Part shown: positions 24,215-32,920 of the stretch, in pieces
Position numbering within the stretch: position 1 is the first letter of the stretch
Layout of the letters: every line of letters begins with the position of its first letter
DNA from: Rahnella variigena
GTDB lineage: Bacteria > Pseudomonadota > Gammaproteobacteria > Enterobacterales > Enterobacteriaceae
Length of the DNA stretch: 64,000 bases
Reading direction: 5' to 3'
Assembly: GCF_003610915.1 (NCBI RefSeq)
Contig: NZ_NSDJ01000001.1
Span: 3,348,001 to 3,412,000 of the forward strand
Program-made: the position numbers and the translations under genes
Notes under the pieces: generated by a model
The model's input: the letters and a program-made list of their open reading frames with translations, nothing else
Told to the model about the DNA's origin: nothing
Databases searched by the model: none

Positions 24215-24516
24215 AAATAATTAAACGATTGCCTATAAACTGCGTCATTAAGATGATTAACAACTCGCAAAATAATCATTCGGCGTGTTATTTAACCGGA
24301 AGATATCAATTACAACCAGATTGAATATTTTCAGAATGATGTTTATGTCAGGACTGAGTAAATATTGATGTCGCTCAAGAATCACCAAAAACGTTCAAAA
24401 GGGAAAACCATGGCGACATTGATGTGCTTTAGACAAGCAGATGCGAGATAGAAGATGGAAATCATGAGAGGTGAAAATAAAGCGGATTGACCCGATGATG
24501 GAGGTACAAAGATAAA

Positions 24517-24533
24517 AGGGGCACAAGGCCCCT
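24517..24533 (-). terminator. Terminator of the EAL-domain gene
   Basis: Stem AGGGGC / GCCCCT with a 5-nt loop, followed on the minus strand by TTTATCTTTG, 12 bp past the stop codon. Confidence 0.7.
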
Positions 24534-24544
24534 ATCTGACACGC

Positions 24545-26110
24545 TCAGGAAGTGATTTTATCAATATCCACCGGCCTGCCGTAAAACCAGCCCTGTCCGA
24601 CAATGCGTGGATATTCTTTCAGGAAGAAGTCCGCCTGATGCTGTTCTTCTATTCCTTCCACAATAATGGTCGCACCGGTCTGGGCGAGCATTTCCAGCAT
24701 CATTTTCAGCATTTTGAAACTGACTGACTGACTGCCAACAGAATCGGTGAAGATCTTGTCAATCTTAATAAAATCAAACGATAACTTGCTCAGATAATCC
24801 AGATTTGAATAACCGGTACCGAAATCATCCAGCGCAATGCGGTAGCCGTAATCTCTCAGCCGGGCTAATGACTCTTTGAGCAGCCGATGGTCTGCCGTCG
24901 AACGTTCCGTGATTTCTAAGACGATTTGCTTCCGATGAAGCCTGCTTTTATCGACCTCTTCTTCGAGAAACACCCTGAAATCCGCCTCAGTCACATCCGC
25001 GGTAGTGATGTTAATACTCACAAATAGAGCGTTATTCTCCCGCAAGAGTGGTGCGATTTCTGTCAGCGTCCGCTTGACGACAGACCGGGTGAGCGCCTTA
25101 ATCTGATGTGTCGACTCAGCCAGTTTGATAAATACATCCGGTGGTATATTGTCGCCGTTTACCTCTTTCCAGCGGGCCAGCGCTTCGTACCCAATCACCC
25201 TGCCGGTATCAATATCCACAAAGGGTTGATAGTTGATATAAATGTCATCCCGGCTGATCGCCATCCTGAGTTTATTCTGTAATGAACGGGTATTACTGAT
25301 GTATTGCAGGAGTGCGAAAGTAAACATTCCACCGGCTGCTAATGCTGCCAGAATAATAAAGACTGTCGCCGTGGCTGAAAGGGAAAAAAGTCCGATCTGA
25401 GTGTTTCTGGCCATCACGCAAATATCATATCGTTTACTGCATTCCGTGAACCGGGCTTTGTGCCACCACGCAAAACCTTGCATTTCGTTAACATCCCGCA
25501 CCAGTCCGGCGGTGTCGCCAAACAGCCTGAAAACATGGTCGTGCCGGTGGTTGATCAGCACGGCACCGAAGCCGTTATACGGAACATAAATGTCACGAAA
25601 TGCGGCCGGTGTCGGGAAAAGCAGAACGTTCTTCGATTCCATCATATCGGCGGTGATCCGCGGGTCTACAATGCCGCTGAAGGATGTCCATATGCGCTGA
25701 CCATAACGGGTGATGGCATCGGGCACCGACATCGTCACCGGCTCCGGTAAACGGCCGCGCATCGCCGTACATTTCAGCTGGTGATCACGGATGTAGCCAA
25801 TGTCTGAGATAAATACCGAGGTAAATGAGAGATAACGAATTTCATCGAGAAATTTATCACTGCATGTTTCATCGCGTATGGCATTCACTTTACTGACGAT
25901 TTTACCGGACTCATCAGCAACTTCCAGTCCGCGCGTCATGATGTGTCGGGCATAGGAAGCCAGATAGTCGCGATCATACGTCGCGATGACGAGATGTGTG
26001 ACAATCAGGATAAATGTGGCTACCAGCAAGGTACCTGACAGAAATAATAAAGGCCGGCCAACAGATTTTGCGGTTTTCATGGTGTGCCTGAAATGAAAGT
26101 ATTGATGCAA
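24545..26110 (-). CDS. CSS-motif EAL-domain cyclic di-GMP phosphodiesterase
   Basis: A 521-residue inner-membrane protein. One membrane helix lies at about 20-44 and a second at about 240-268. Between them is a periplasmic CSS-type domain with Cys83 (DETCSD) and Cys114 (LKCTAMRG), which in relatives form a redox-sensitive disulfide. The C-terminal EAL domain (about 280-521) keeps the catalytic set: Glu309 in YEALARW, Asn367, the LEITER segment, Asp428-Asp429 in DDFGTGYSNLDYL, and Lys449. It should therefore hydrolyse c-di-GMP. It has no GGDEF domain. It begins 2 bp after the LuxR-type gene stop and probably forms a regulatory pair with it that controls the adjacent fimbriae, as MrkJ does with type 3 fimbriae. 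Confidence 0.92.
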   Translation of the reverse strand: MHQYFHFRHTMKTAKSVGRPLLFLSGTLLVATFILIVTHLVIATYDRDYLASYARHIMTRGLEVADESGKIVSKVNAIRDETCSDKFLDEIRYLSFTSVFISDIGYIRDHQLKCTAMRGRLPEPVTMSVPDAITRYGQRIWTSFSGIVDPRITADMMESKNVLLFPTPAAFRDIYVPYNGFGAVLINHRHDHVFRLFGDTAGLVRDVNEMQGFAWWHKARFTECSKRYDICVMARNTQIGLFSLSATATVFIILAALAAGGMFTFALLQYISNTRSLQNKLRMAISRDDIYINYQPFVDIDTGRVIGYEALARWKEVNGDNIPPDVFIKLAESTHQIKALTRSVVKRTLTEIAPLLRENNALFVSINITTADVTEADFRVFLEEEVDKSRLHRKQIVLEITERSTADHRLLKESLARLRDYGYRIALDDFGTGYSNLDYLSKLSFDFIKIDKIFTDSVGSQSVSFKMLKMMLEMLAQTGATIIVEGIEEQHQADFFLKEYPRIVGQGWFYGRPVDIDKITS

Positions 26111-26112
26111 TA

Positions 26113-26766
26113 TTATTTTAAAGAAACCGGCGGATACTCGCCAAACTTGCTTCCGGCAAGTGCCATGAACTGACTGAATGCCACATTATTACTCACTTTA
26201 AGTTTATCCATAATGATGTGCTTCACCCGGCTGATGCGTCGATATTGGGTTTTCATTTTCGTGGCAATTTCAGTAATGCTCATTTGCTGGCTGAACATAA
26301 TCAGCACTTCCCATTCATAGTCGCTCAGCATTTCGAAATCGTAACGAAGTTTTCTGTCTTCGTAAAAGAGTACGCTCACCATGCTCGTTGCATTAAGGAT
26401 TTGCGCTGCGGAAGCGCGGCAGCCCTCAACGCCTAATTGTTTCATATAGATAGCATCTGCATTACTTTGAATCAGTAAAGCAGGAATTTCAATTTCAGTA
26501 TGAATAATCATATCAATGGCGGGGAATTGCGCTTTTAGTTTTCTTAAGAAATCCAGGCCTTCAATAATAGACGTATTGGCATCATAAACCTCACTGAAAA
26601 CCACATCCAATTTTCGCAATTCCAGCAAAGACTTGAGGGATATGAAATTAGAAAGTGTGCCTTCAATAATAATGTCACTCTCTTCTCTCAGGATCTGCGA
26701 CATTACATCACTGACCATCGAAAGTGGTTCCATAATTGCCACTTTCTCTCTTCTTTTCCACGCCAT
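26113..26766 (-). CDS. LuxR-type regulator with degenerate receiver, RcsA/EcpR/MrkI-like
   Basis: A 217-residue protein. The N-terminal part resembles a response-regulator fold, but at the expected phosphorylation site (KLDVVFSEVYD) there is no clear acceptor Asp. A LuxR/FixJ-type helix-turn-helix follows at about 145-205 (LSDYEWEVLIMFSQQMSITEIATKM). This architecture is shared by auxiliary partners of RcsB such as RcsA, BglJ and EcpR, and by fimbrial regulators such as MrkI. AAGGAATAATTA precedes the ATG. A perfect RcsAB box lies about 220 bp upstream, and a near-perfect one upstream of the nearby pilin gene. I infer that it partners RcsB to control the fimbriae and possibly itself. Confidence 0.8.
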   Translation of the reverse strand: MAWKRREKVAIMEPLSMVSDVMSQILREESDIIIEGTLSNFISLKSLLELRKLDVVFSEVYDANTSIIEGLDFLRKLKAQFPAIDMIIHTEIEIPALLIQSNADAIYMKQLGVEGCRASAAQILNATSMVSVLFYEDRKLRYDFEMLSDYEWEVLIMFSQQMSITEIATKMKTQYRRISRVKHIIMDKLKVSNNVAFSQFMALAGSKFGEYPPVSLK

Positions 26767-27108
26767 TAATTATTCCTTACTTTGATTAAATCCTCGCTTT
26801 ATTTTATCAAGCCAATTTTGGAATTTTGATCTGGGAATAAATTTTAAGATTAGGTTAATAATTTCGAAAAAACCAGCGAGCGTGGGCAATATCCCAAATA
26901 ATGTCAGATGTTTGTATTATTTCAGGATAAAAATCTGCCGGGGTCCTGACTAAACAAAGTTTAAACAAGATCGTAATAGAATGGCAACTAGGAATATTCT
27001 TATTGAAATTAAACCGGGTGGAATTTTTTTTGCTGCCAAAGCTGGCCTCAGCAGGCCAGTTTGGGTGTGAATTTTGACAGTGAGCAGCCCGGCTGGCCCC
27101 TCAGCGAA
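26767..27108. other. Regulatory region upstream of the LuxR-type gene
   Basis: About 340 bp without a gene. It carries the perfect RcsAB box (26989-27002), a TAAAC-AAA-GTTTA dyad near 26951-26963, and a CTGGCC-N6-GGCCAG hairpin (27042-27059) 50 bp past the end of the ABC importer genes, which may mark their transcript end. Confidence 0.55.
26989..27002 (-). promoter_or_regulatory. Perfect RcsAB box upstream of the LuxR-type regulator
   Basis: On the minus strand this reads TAAGAATATTCCTA, identical to the RcsAB consensus. The 12-base string TAGGAATATTCT, with AAC before it, is shared exactly with the pilin upstream region. Confidence 0.75.
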
Positions 27109-27786
27109 TTAACTCAGAACAACTCCTTTTGCCATATGTACGGCTCTGTCGCACATATGGTCAATCACGTCCGCATCGTGGCTCACCAGAATCATGGTCA
27201 GGTCACTGCTGGCTTTAAGATCGTTGAGCAGGTTAAGGATTTCCGCCTGCACTGACATATCGAGCGCAGACGTGGGTTCATCGAGCAATAACAGCTTAGG
27301 CTTAAGCAACAGCGCGCGCACAATCGCCACGCGCTGGCGCTGGCCGCCGGAAAGCTGATGCGGATAACGGTGCATCAGCGCCGGATCCAGCCCGACCTGA
27401 CGGAATCCTTCAGCAATCTTTTGTTCGATATCCTGCTCTTTAAGGATTTTTAACGGTTCAGCCAGCGTGCGCAGCAACTTGTGTTTCGGGTGCAGCGAGG
27501 CATACGGATCCTGAAACACCATCTGTACGTCACGCCGCAGACTGCCGGTGAACGGCTTGCCGGGTTTCAATTGGTGATCGAGCAGCGTCAGGCCGCCGTC
27601 CCAGTGACCGTTCAGCCCTGCCAGTACCCACAAAAGAGAAGATTTACCGCAACCGGACGGCCCGACCAGCCCGAAGCACTCACCTTTATTAATCGTCAGA
27701 TTAACGTTATGTACCACGGTGCGGACTTCAACGCCCTGACGGTGGGACACGCTCAGCTGGTGCAGCTCAGCAATTGCCTCACTCAT
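27109..27786 (-). CDS. ABC importer ATPase, OppF/NikE class
   Basis: A 225-residue ATPase, short for the class. It has Walker A GPSGCGKSS, Q-loop MVFQDPYASL, signature LSGGQRQR and Walker B LLLLDEPTSALD, and it ends soon after the H-loop (ILVSHDADVIDHMCD). The C-terminal oligopeptide-binding extension of OppF proteins is missing, as in some nickel- and peptide-family ATPases. Its start overlaps the end of the partner ATPase gene by 8 bp. It is the last gene of a five-gene importer operon. Confidence 0.88.
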   Translation of the reverse strand: MSEAIAELHQLSVSHRQGVEVRTVVHNVNLTINKGECFGLVGPSGCGKSSLLWVLAGLNGHWDGGLTLLDHQLKPGKPFTGSLRRDVQMVFQDPYASLHPKHKLLRTLAEPLKILKEQDIEQKIAEGFRQVGLDPALMHRYPHQLSGGQRQRVAIVRALLLKPKLLLLDEPTSALDMSVQAEILNLLNDLKASSDLTMILVSHDADVIDHMCDRAVHMAKGVVLS

Positions 27787-28648
27787 GATTCGGCTCCTGT
27801 TTTAAAGAGGCCAGCAGCGCACGATCCAGCACCGGCAGGCGTTCGCCGTGGGTAAATTTGCTCGGTCTGCACGACCATAACGTGTGGGTATACGGATGCG
27901 TGGCATGTGCCAGCTGATCCGCAGGCAATTCATCGAGCAGTTCGCCTTTGTACATCACCAGTACGCGCTCGCAGTAGTGCGCCACCTGTTGCAGGTCGTG
28001 GCTGATCAGGATCAGCCCCATGTTGCGCTTTTCGACCAGACGCTCGATTAAGCCCAGCACCTGTTCGCGCATGTCAAAATCCAGCGCTGACGTCGGTTCG
28101 TCAGCAATCAGCCACTGCGGATCGTTGATCAGCGCAATCGCCAGCATCACGCGCTGGCCCATCCCGCCGGAAAGCTGATGCGGATATTGCTGTTGCAGAA
28201 AAGCCGGATTGGGCAAACCGACGGCATTCAACATGTCGGCTACTTTTTCCTGACGCTCTTTACGCCCGAGACGCGTATGCAAACGCAGCGGTTCTTCGAC
28301 CTGTTTGCCGATTTTTTGCGTCGGATTCAGCGCATGTTTCGGATCCTGCATCACCATCGAAACACGGTTGCCGCGAAGTTTGTTCCATTCGCGTTCCTTT
28401 AACGTCGTCAGGTCGTTATCGCCCAGCGTCACTTGCGAAGCACGCAGCTGACACGGATGCGGCAGCAGCCCCATCAGCGCACGGGCGGTCAGGGATTTAC
28501 CGGAACCGGATTCGCCAACCAGCGCCACGCGTTCCTGCCCGACGCTGAGTGAAAGGGATTTCACCAGTTCCAGCGGACGTTCGCCCGGCAGATAAATGGT
28601 GAGATCTTTCGCGACAAGTTTGTCGGTATTTAAGGAATCAGTTGCCAT
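27779..28648 (-). CDS. ABC importer ATPase, OppD/NikD class
   Basis: I chose the ATG at 28648 (MATDSLNTDKLVAKDLTI, 289 residues) because it overlaps the permease stop by 11 bp in the usual operon manner; the frame is open for 20 more residues. Motifs are Walker A GESGSGKS, Q-loop MVMQDPKHALN, signature LSGGMGQR and Walker B WLIADEPTSALD, followed by the C-terminal oligopeptide-transporter segment HATHPYTHTLW. It forms the ATPase pair with the downstream gene. Confidence 0.88.
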   Translation of the reverse strand: MATDSLNTDKLVAKDLTIYLPGERPLELVKSLSLSVGQERVALVGESGSGKSLTARALMGLLPHPCQLRASQVTLGDNDLTTLKEREWNKLRGNRVSMVMQDPKHALNPTQKIGKQVEEPLRLHTRLGRKERQEKVADMLNAVGLPNPAFLQQQYPHQLSGGMGQRVMLAIALINDPQWLIADEPTSALDFDMREQVLGLIERLVEKRNMGLILISHDLQQVAHYCERVLVMYKGELLDELPADQLAHATHPYTHTLWSCRPSKFTHGERLPVLDRALLASLKQEPNHE

Positions 28649-29513
28649 GTCGTGGATCCATTTTGTCACGCAGGCCATCGCCCAGCAGGTTGAAAGCCAG
28701 GCTGGCAAACAGAATCGCCCCGCCCGGTGCAGCGGCGACCCACCACTGGTCGAAAATTACTTTACTGCCTTCAGCAACCATCGAGCCCCATTCCGCTGTC
28801 GGCGGCTGAATACCCATGCCCAGAAAGCCCAGACCGGCGGATGCCAGAATAATGCCGCCGAGGCTGAGTGCGGCCCGCACCACGGCGCTCGGTAAACACA
28901 GCGGGAGGATGTGGCCAAACATCAGGCGCAATCCGCCGATGCCCTGCATACGCGCGGCGGCCAGATAATCGCTGCGGCGCAGTGCCAGGGTTTCCGCCCT
29001 TGCCTGACGGGCAAACGGCGGCCAGCTGGTAAAGGCCAGCGCCAGCGCCCCGTTCATCAGGCCTGGACCGAGAATAGCCACCAGTGCCAGCGCCATCACC
29101 AGACTTGGCAATGACATCACGATGTCGGTCAGACGCATCAGAATGCGCTCGAACCAGCCACCGATATAACCGGCGCTGATGCCGATCAGCAGGCCGACCG
29201 GAATGGTCAGCACCAGGATCAGTGACACCAGCAGCAGCGTCGGACGCGCGCCGTAGATCACACGGGACAGCAGGTCGCGGCCAAAACCGTCGGTGCCCAG
29301 CCAGTGCTGATGTGAAGGCGGCAGTAAGCGCAGTTCGATGTGCTGAATGTTCGGATCAAACGGTGCCAGTAAAGGTGCGAGCAGCGCGGTAAGCACCAGA
29401 ATGGCGACCAGCACCAGACCGACGCTCAGCGTGGTAATGCGTCGCGCAGGCTTCCAGACGTTAGTCTCGACTTCGACCTGCGCAGGTTGTTCAGGGATCA
29501 TTTGTTGTGTCAT
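28638..29513 (-). CDS. ABC importer permease, DppC/NikC class
   Basis: A 291-residue permease with an N-terminal OppC-type segment (LLAPFDPNIQHIELRLLPPS) and LGTDGFGRDLLSRVIYGARPTLL, which is typical of DppC/NikC. The membrane domain carries the coupling loop SDYLAAARMQGIGGLRLMFGHILP. It follows the partner permease by 9 bp. Confidence 0.9.
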   Translation of the reverse strand: MTQQMIPEQPAQVEVETNVWKPARRITTLSVGLVLVAILVLTALLAPLLAPFDPNIQHIELRLLPPSHQHWLGTDGFGRDLLSRVIYGARPTLLLVSLILVLTIPVGLLIGISAGYIGGWFERILMRLTDIVMSLPSLVMALALVAILGPGLMNGALALAFTSWPPFARQARAETLALRRSDYLAAARMQGIGGLRLMFGHILPLCLPSAVVRAALSLGGIILASAGLGFLGMGIQPPTAEWGSMVAEGSKVIFDQWWVAAAPGGAILFASLAFNLLGDGLRDKMDPRHGN

Positions 29514-29522
29514 AAGCGAAAA

Positions 29523-30575
29523 CTACCGGGTCCGCGGATCGAGCAAATAAGTAAGGGCGTCAGCCAGTGCGTTCAGCAGCACGAAACAGGTACCGATCAG
29601 CAGCGTCGCGCCAAGGATAGCTGGGGTATCTGCCGCGAACAGCGCGGTAGTCAGATAACGTCCGACGCCCGGCCAGGCGAATACGGTTTCGGTCAGTACT
29701 GCGCCTTCGAGCAGGCTGGCGTAGGAAAGCGAAAGCACGGTGATCAGTGTTCCGAGCACATTCGGGAAGACGTGGCAGAGTAAAACCCTCGCCCTGCCCG
29801 CGCCTTTGGAACGCGCCAGAATCACGTATTCTTTGTTCATTTCACCGAGCATCGAGGCGCGCAGAAGACGGGTAATGCCCGCCATCGACAACATCGCCAG
29901 CACGGTTACCGGCAGCCACAAATGGCTGATGGCGTTATAGAACATGTCGCGGTCGCCGGAAAGCCAGGTATCAATCAGCACAAATCCGGTGCGCGGCGTC
30001 ATGGTGTACATATACAAGTCGTCCAGTCGTCCCGGACCGCCCGCCCAGTGCAGCACCGCGTAAAACAGCAAAAGACCGAGCAGGCTCAGCCAGAATATCG
30101 GCACGGAATACCCGAGCAGCGACACCATTCTGGCGACGTTATCCAGCCAGCTGCCTGGTTTCCAGACCGCCAGCAGCGCCAGCAAAATGCCGAGCGATCC
30201 GCCAAGCAAAATGGCACAGGTGGCCAGTTCGACGGTCGCCGGGAAAGTACGCATTAAATCGCTGGCGACCGGCTGCGCGGTAATGCGGGAAATCCCCATA
30301 TCGCCGTGCGCCAGATGATCCAGATAACGGGCGAACTGCACCGGTACCGACTGGTCGAGACCTAAATCACGACGCACCTGCGCATAGGTGGCTTCGCTGG
30401 CGTGATCGCCCGCCACCTGAAGTGTCGGGTCAATCGGGGCAAGATGGGAAAGCGTAAAGGTGAACGCCAGCAGGCCGAGCAACGTCAGCGCCAGCGAAAT
30501 CACGCCGGTCAGCAGACGGCCTGACCAGCGCCAACCCTGCCGGACGAATCCGGCGGGCGTTGAACTGTCTGTCAT
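29523..30575 (-). CDS. ABC importer permease, DppB/NikB class
   Basis: A 350-residue permease with an amino-terminal hydrophobic helix (SLALTLLGLLAFTFTLSHLAP) and the DP-rich periplasmic segment. The coupling loop NKEYVILARSKGAGRARVLLCHVFP identifies the class. A GGPGRLDDLYMYTMTPRTGF insertion between helices resembles periplasmic loops in longer members. The stop/start junction with the binding-protein gene overlaps by one base. Confidence 0.88.
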   Translation of the reverse strand: MTDSSTPAGFVRQGWRWSGRLLTGVISLALTLLGLLAFTFTLSHLAPIDPTLQVAGDHASEATYAQVRRDLGLDQSVPVQFARYLDHLAHGDMGISRITAQPVASDLMRTFPATVELATCAILLGGSLGILLALLAVWKPGSWLDNVARMVSLLGYSVPIFWLSLLGLLLFYAVLHWAGGPGRLDDLYMYTMTPRTGFVLIDTWLSGDRDMFYNAISHLWLPVTVLAMLSMAGITRLLRASMLGEMNKEYVILARSKGAGRARVLLCHVFPNVLGTLITVLSLSYASLLEGAVLTETVFAWPGVGRYLTTALFAADTPAILGATLLIGTCFVLLNALADALTYLLDPRTR

Positions 30576-32143
30576 TACTTGGTGACCTTGCTGTAGAAGA
30601 CCATGTCAGGGTTGATGCCCTGCACGTAGCCCTTAATGTTGTCACGCACGGCGATCAGGCTTTTAGCCTGTAAGCCGATGACAAACGGAGAGTTTTTCTG
30701 CACTTCCAGTTGCAGCTGACGGTAATCCGCCACGCGTTTAGCCTGATCCGGCTCAGCAATCGCCGCCAGCGTCAGTTTATTGAGCGCAGGAATCGACCAG
30801 TTGGCGCGCCATGCCAGCGTTTTGCTGCCATCTTCCGGATTGAAAGCAAACGCGGAAGCATTGGTGTTCGGGTCAAAATAGTCCGGGCCCCATGAAGACA
30901 TATAGGCGTCGTAATCGTGTGATTTCACTTTGGTGGAAATTTGCGAGCTTAAACCCGGATCGAGTTTAACGGTCACGCCGCCCTGCGCGAAGCTGGCCTG
31001 TAGCGCCTGAGCGATATCCAGATACGGCGGCTGGTTGGCGGTAGACAAAGTAAAGCTGACGTTGGTCAGCCCGGCTTTCGCCAGAATCGCTTTGGCTTTG
31101 GCCGGATCGTAAGTGTATGGCGTATCGTTCAGCGCCCCCAGATAACCTTCCGGCAGGAAGGCCTGATGCACCTGGAACTGGTTTTTCATCAGGTCATGCG
31201 CGATGTGGTTGTAGTCGAACAGGTAACGCGCCGCTTCCCAGAAGGCCGGATTGCCCAGCGCCGGAGACGCTTTGGCGTTGAACTGCATGAAGTACAGTGA
31301 CGCATATGGCACGGCCAGCGGTTTTACGCCTTTTTTGCCTTCGAGCGCCGCCATCTGATCCGAACCGAGGTTACGTGCCATATCCGCATCGCCCTGCTCA
31401 ATCAGCAGACGGCGAGCAGCCGGATCCGGTACGTTTTTAATCAGGATAGTTTTCAGCTTCGGCGCGCCTTCAGGAGACGTCGGGTTGGCGGAGAGGATCA
31501 CCACTTCATGCGGAATGTAGTTACGGATCTGATACGGACCGGAACCGGCAGAATGGTTGCTCAGCCACTGATGACCGAGGTCGTCAGCCGTCGCGTTAGC
31601 TTTCACCAGTTTGCTGTCGACAATCGAGGATACCGGCGCAGACAGCAGGCTCAGCACGAAAGACGGGCTGACATCAGCAGTCCAGCTGACTTTCACATGC
31701 TGATCATCCACCTTCGTCAGGAAGGTATCGACGTTTTTATCAGTCCAGCCCAGCTGAGTCAAAATGAAAGAAGGTTCGAGATTAAGTTTCACCACGCGCG
31801 ACAGCGAGAAAATCACATCATCGGCGGTCAGCGGATTACCGCTGGCAAACACGGCTTTCGGCGACAGGGTAAACGTCAGGCTGCGGTTATCTTTGCCCGC
31901 TTCCCAGGAACTCGCCAGCGTGGGTTTCAGATCAATCGGGTTATTAGGATCTGACTGTACCAGACGCTGATAAATGTTGTTGAAAGCCTGAACCGTGGTC
32001 AGCTCAAAGCCCTGCGCCGGGTCAAAGCTGGAAGTGTCATCAATGGACTGGGCGATGACCAGCGTGTCCGGCGGTGTGGCGGCCTGAACCGCGAAAGTAG
32101 CCGCAATAGCCGTAAACAGGACGGACGGTAATAAAGCTTTCAT
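30575..32143 (-). CDS. ABC importer solute-binding protein (SBP_bac_5)
   Basis: A 522-residue periplasmic protein with a signal peptide (LLPSVLFTAIAATFAVQAA) and the family fold: DTLVIAQSIDDTSSFDPAQGFE, then WEAGKDNRSLTFTLSPKAVFASG, GSGPYQIRNYIP and ARYLFDYNHI. Family members bind dipeptides, oligopeptides, nickel complexes or other small ligands. I cannot assign the ligand. It leads a five-gene importer operon distinct from the Gsi-type one at 5-11 kb, so the organism has at least two peptide-class importers in this window. Confidence 0.9.
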   Translation of the reverse strand: MKALLPSVLFTAIAATFAVQAATPPDTLVIAQSIDDTSSFDPAQGFELTTVQAFNNIYQRLVQSDPNNPIDLKPTLASSWEAGKDNRSLTFTLSPKAVFASGNPLTADDVIFSLSRVVKLNLEPSFILTQLGWTDKNVDTFLTKVDDQHVKVSWTADVSPSFVLSLLSAPVSSIVDSKLVKANATADDLGHQWLSNHSAGSGPYQIRNYIPHEVVILSANPTSPEGAPKLKTILIKNVPDPAARRLLIEQGDADMARNLGSDQMAALEGKKGVKPLAVPYASLYFMQFNAKASPALGNPAFWEAARYLFDYNHIAHDLMKNQFQVHQAFLPEGYLGALNDTPYTYDPAKAKAILAKAGLTNVSFTLSTANQPPYLDIAQALQASFAQGGVTVKLDPGLSSQISTKVKSHDYDAYMSSWGPDYFDPNTNASAFAFNPEDGSKTLAWRANWSIPALNKLTLAAIAEPDQAKRVADYRQLQLEVQKNSPFVIGLQAKSLIAVRDNIKGYVQGINPDMVFYSKVTK

Positions 32144-32515
32144 CAGGTCAGACTCTCCAAAGTAGCGAAATTGCTAAAGTTTTGTTGAGTGTAAAGTTTC
32201 TTATGAGTGCCAGAAAGTCTGATAAATACTATCGTTATGCTAATTTTGAATAACGTTATCTGATTGGTTATTAAAGCCGCAGGACGGGCTCTGGCGGGGC
32301 ATTGTTACTGTACAAACGGGGACGAGTTCAGGCAAAGCGACAGACACTATTACAAGGGCCATCGGCGGCTGATTATACGGGGGATATGAGTCATTTCAGC
32401 AGCCAAACCCTGCGGTTTTGGCATACACTTCATTCCTAAATTTCATACTGAGTTATGTGGCGCAGATCACATCTTAATTGTATGATGAATGCATCATTCA
32501 ACTGGGTGAAACACC
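32144..32515. other. Divergent promoter region between ABC importer and yohJ
   Basis: About 370 bp without a gene. The yohJ side has a strong CRP-site match (32456-32471). The rest shows no repeats or hairpins I could support. Confidence 0.55.
32456..32471. promoter_or_regulatory. CRP-cAMP site upstream of yohJ
   Basis: TGTGG-CGCAGA-TCACA matches the CRP core TGTGA-N6-TCACA with one mismatch and is flanked by A/T-rich bases. It lies about 50 bp upstream of the yohJ start, suitable for activation by CRP. Confidence 0.65.
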
Positions 32516-32920
32516 ATGAGCAATGCAACTTCTCTGGCATTCCAATATATCCGGGCATTTATTCTGATTTATCTGTGTTTATTCGCCGGGAATGCCATTT
32601 CATCTCTTCTGCCGCTGACGATTCCGGGCAGCATTATCGGTATGTTGATCTTATTCGCCCTGCTTTCCACACAAATTCTGCCGTTTAAATGGGTCAAACC
32701 CGGCTGCAACATTCTGATCCGCTACATGGCGCTGTTGTTTGTGCCGATCGGCGTCGGGGTGATGAACTATTACGAGCAGCTGCGCACGCAGTTCGGCCCG
32801 CTGGTGGTGTCGTGTCTGGTCAGTACGATTATCGTGTTACTGGTTGTCGCGTATTGTTCCCACTATATCCACGGTGAACGCGGCGTGGTGACAGACAAAG
32901 CGGAGAAAGAAAATGATTGA
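32516..32920 (+). CDS. yohJ: LrgA/CidA-family membrane protein YohJ
   Basis: A 134-residue inner-membrane protein with about four helices, closely resembling E. coli YohJ ([40 protein letters not shown] and [19 protein letters not shown]). The LrgA/CidA family is holin-like; together with YohK it has been linked to export or uptake of small three-carbon compounds and to cell-lysis control in other bacteria. It overlaps yohK by 8 bp. A CRP site precedes it. Confidence 0.92.
   Translation: MSNATSLAFQYIRAFILIYLCLFAGNAISSLLPLTIPGSIIGMLILFALLSTQILPFKWVKPGCNILIRYMALLFVPIGVGVMNYYEQLRTQFGPLVVSCLVSTIIVLLVVAYCSHYIHGERGVVTDKAEKEND

Larger units (their letters stand above)
23941..24544. other. AT-rich regulatory region upstream of the fimbrial operon
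   Basis: About 600 bp with no convincing gene. It holds the fimbrial promoter region with an RcsAB-like box (24201-24214), and at its far end the terminator of the EAL gene (24517-24533). I saw no inverted repeats of the kind used for fim phase switching. Confidence 0.6.

Noticed and set aside
23941..24544. A fim-type invertible switch upstream of the pilin gene
   Set aside because: No pair of inverted repeats of useful length flanks the promoter region, and no recombinase gene is adjacent.
31508..31954. A 148-codon plus-strand frame inside the second importer's binding-protein gene
   Set aside because: Antisense shadow of a clear SBP_bac_5 protein in GC-rich DNA.
32455..32688. A 77-codon frame starting at the CRP site
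   Set aside because: It overlaps yohJ in another frame and starts inside the regulatory site, with no ribosome-binding site.
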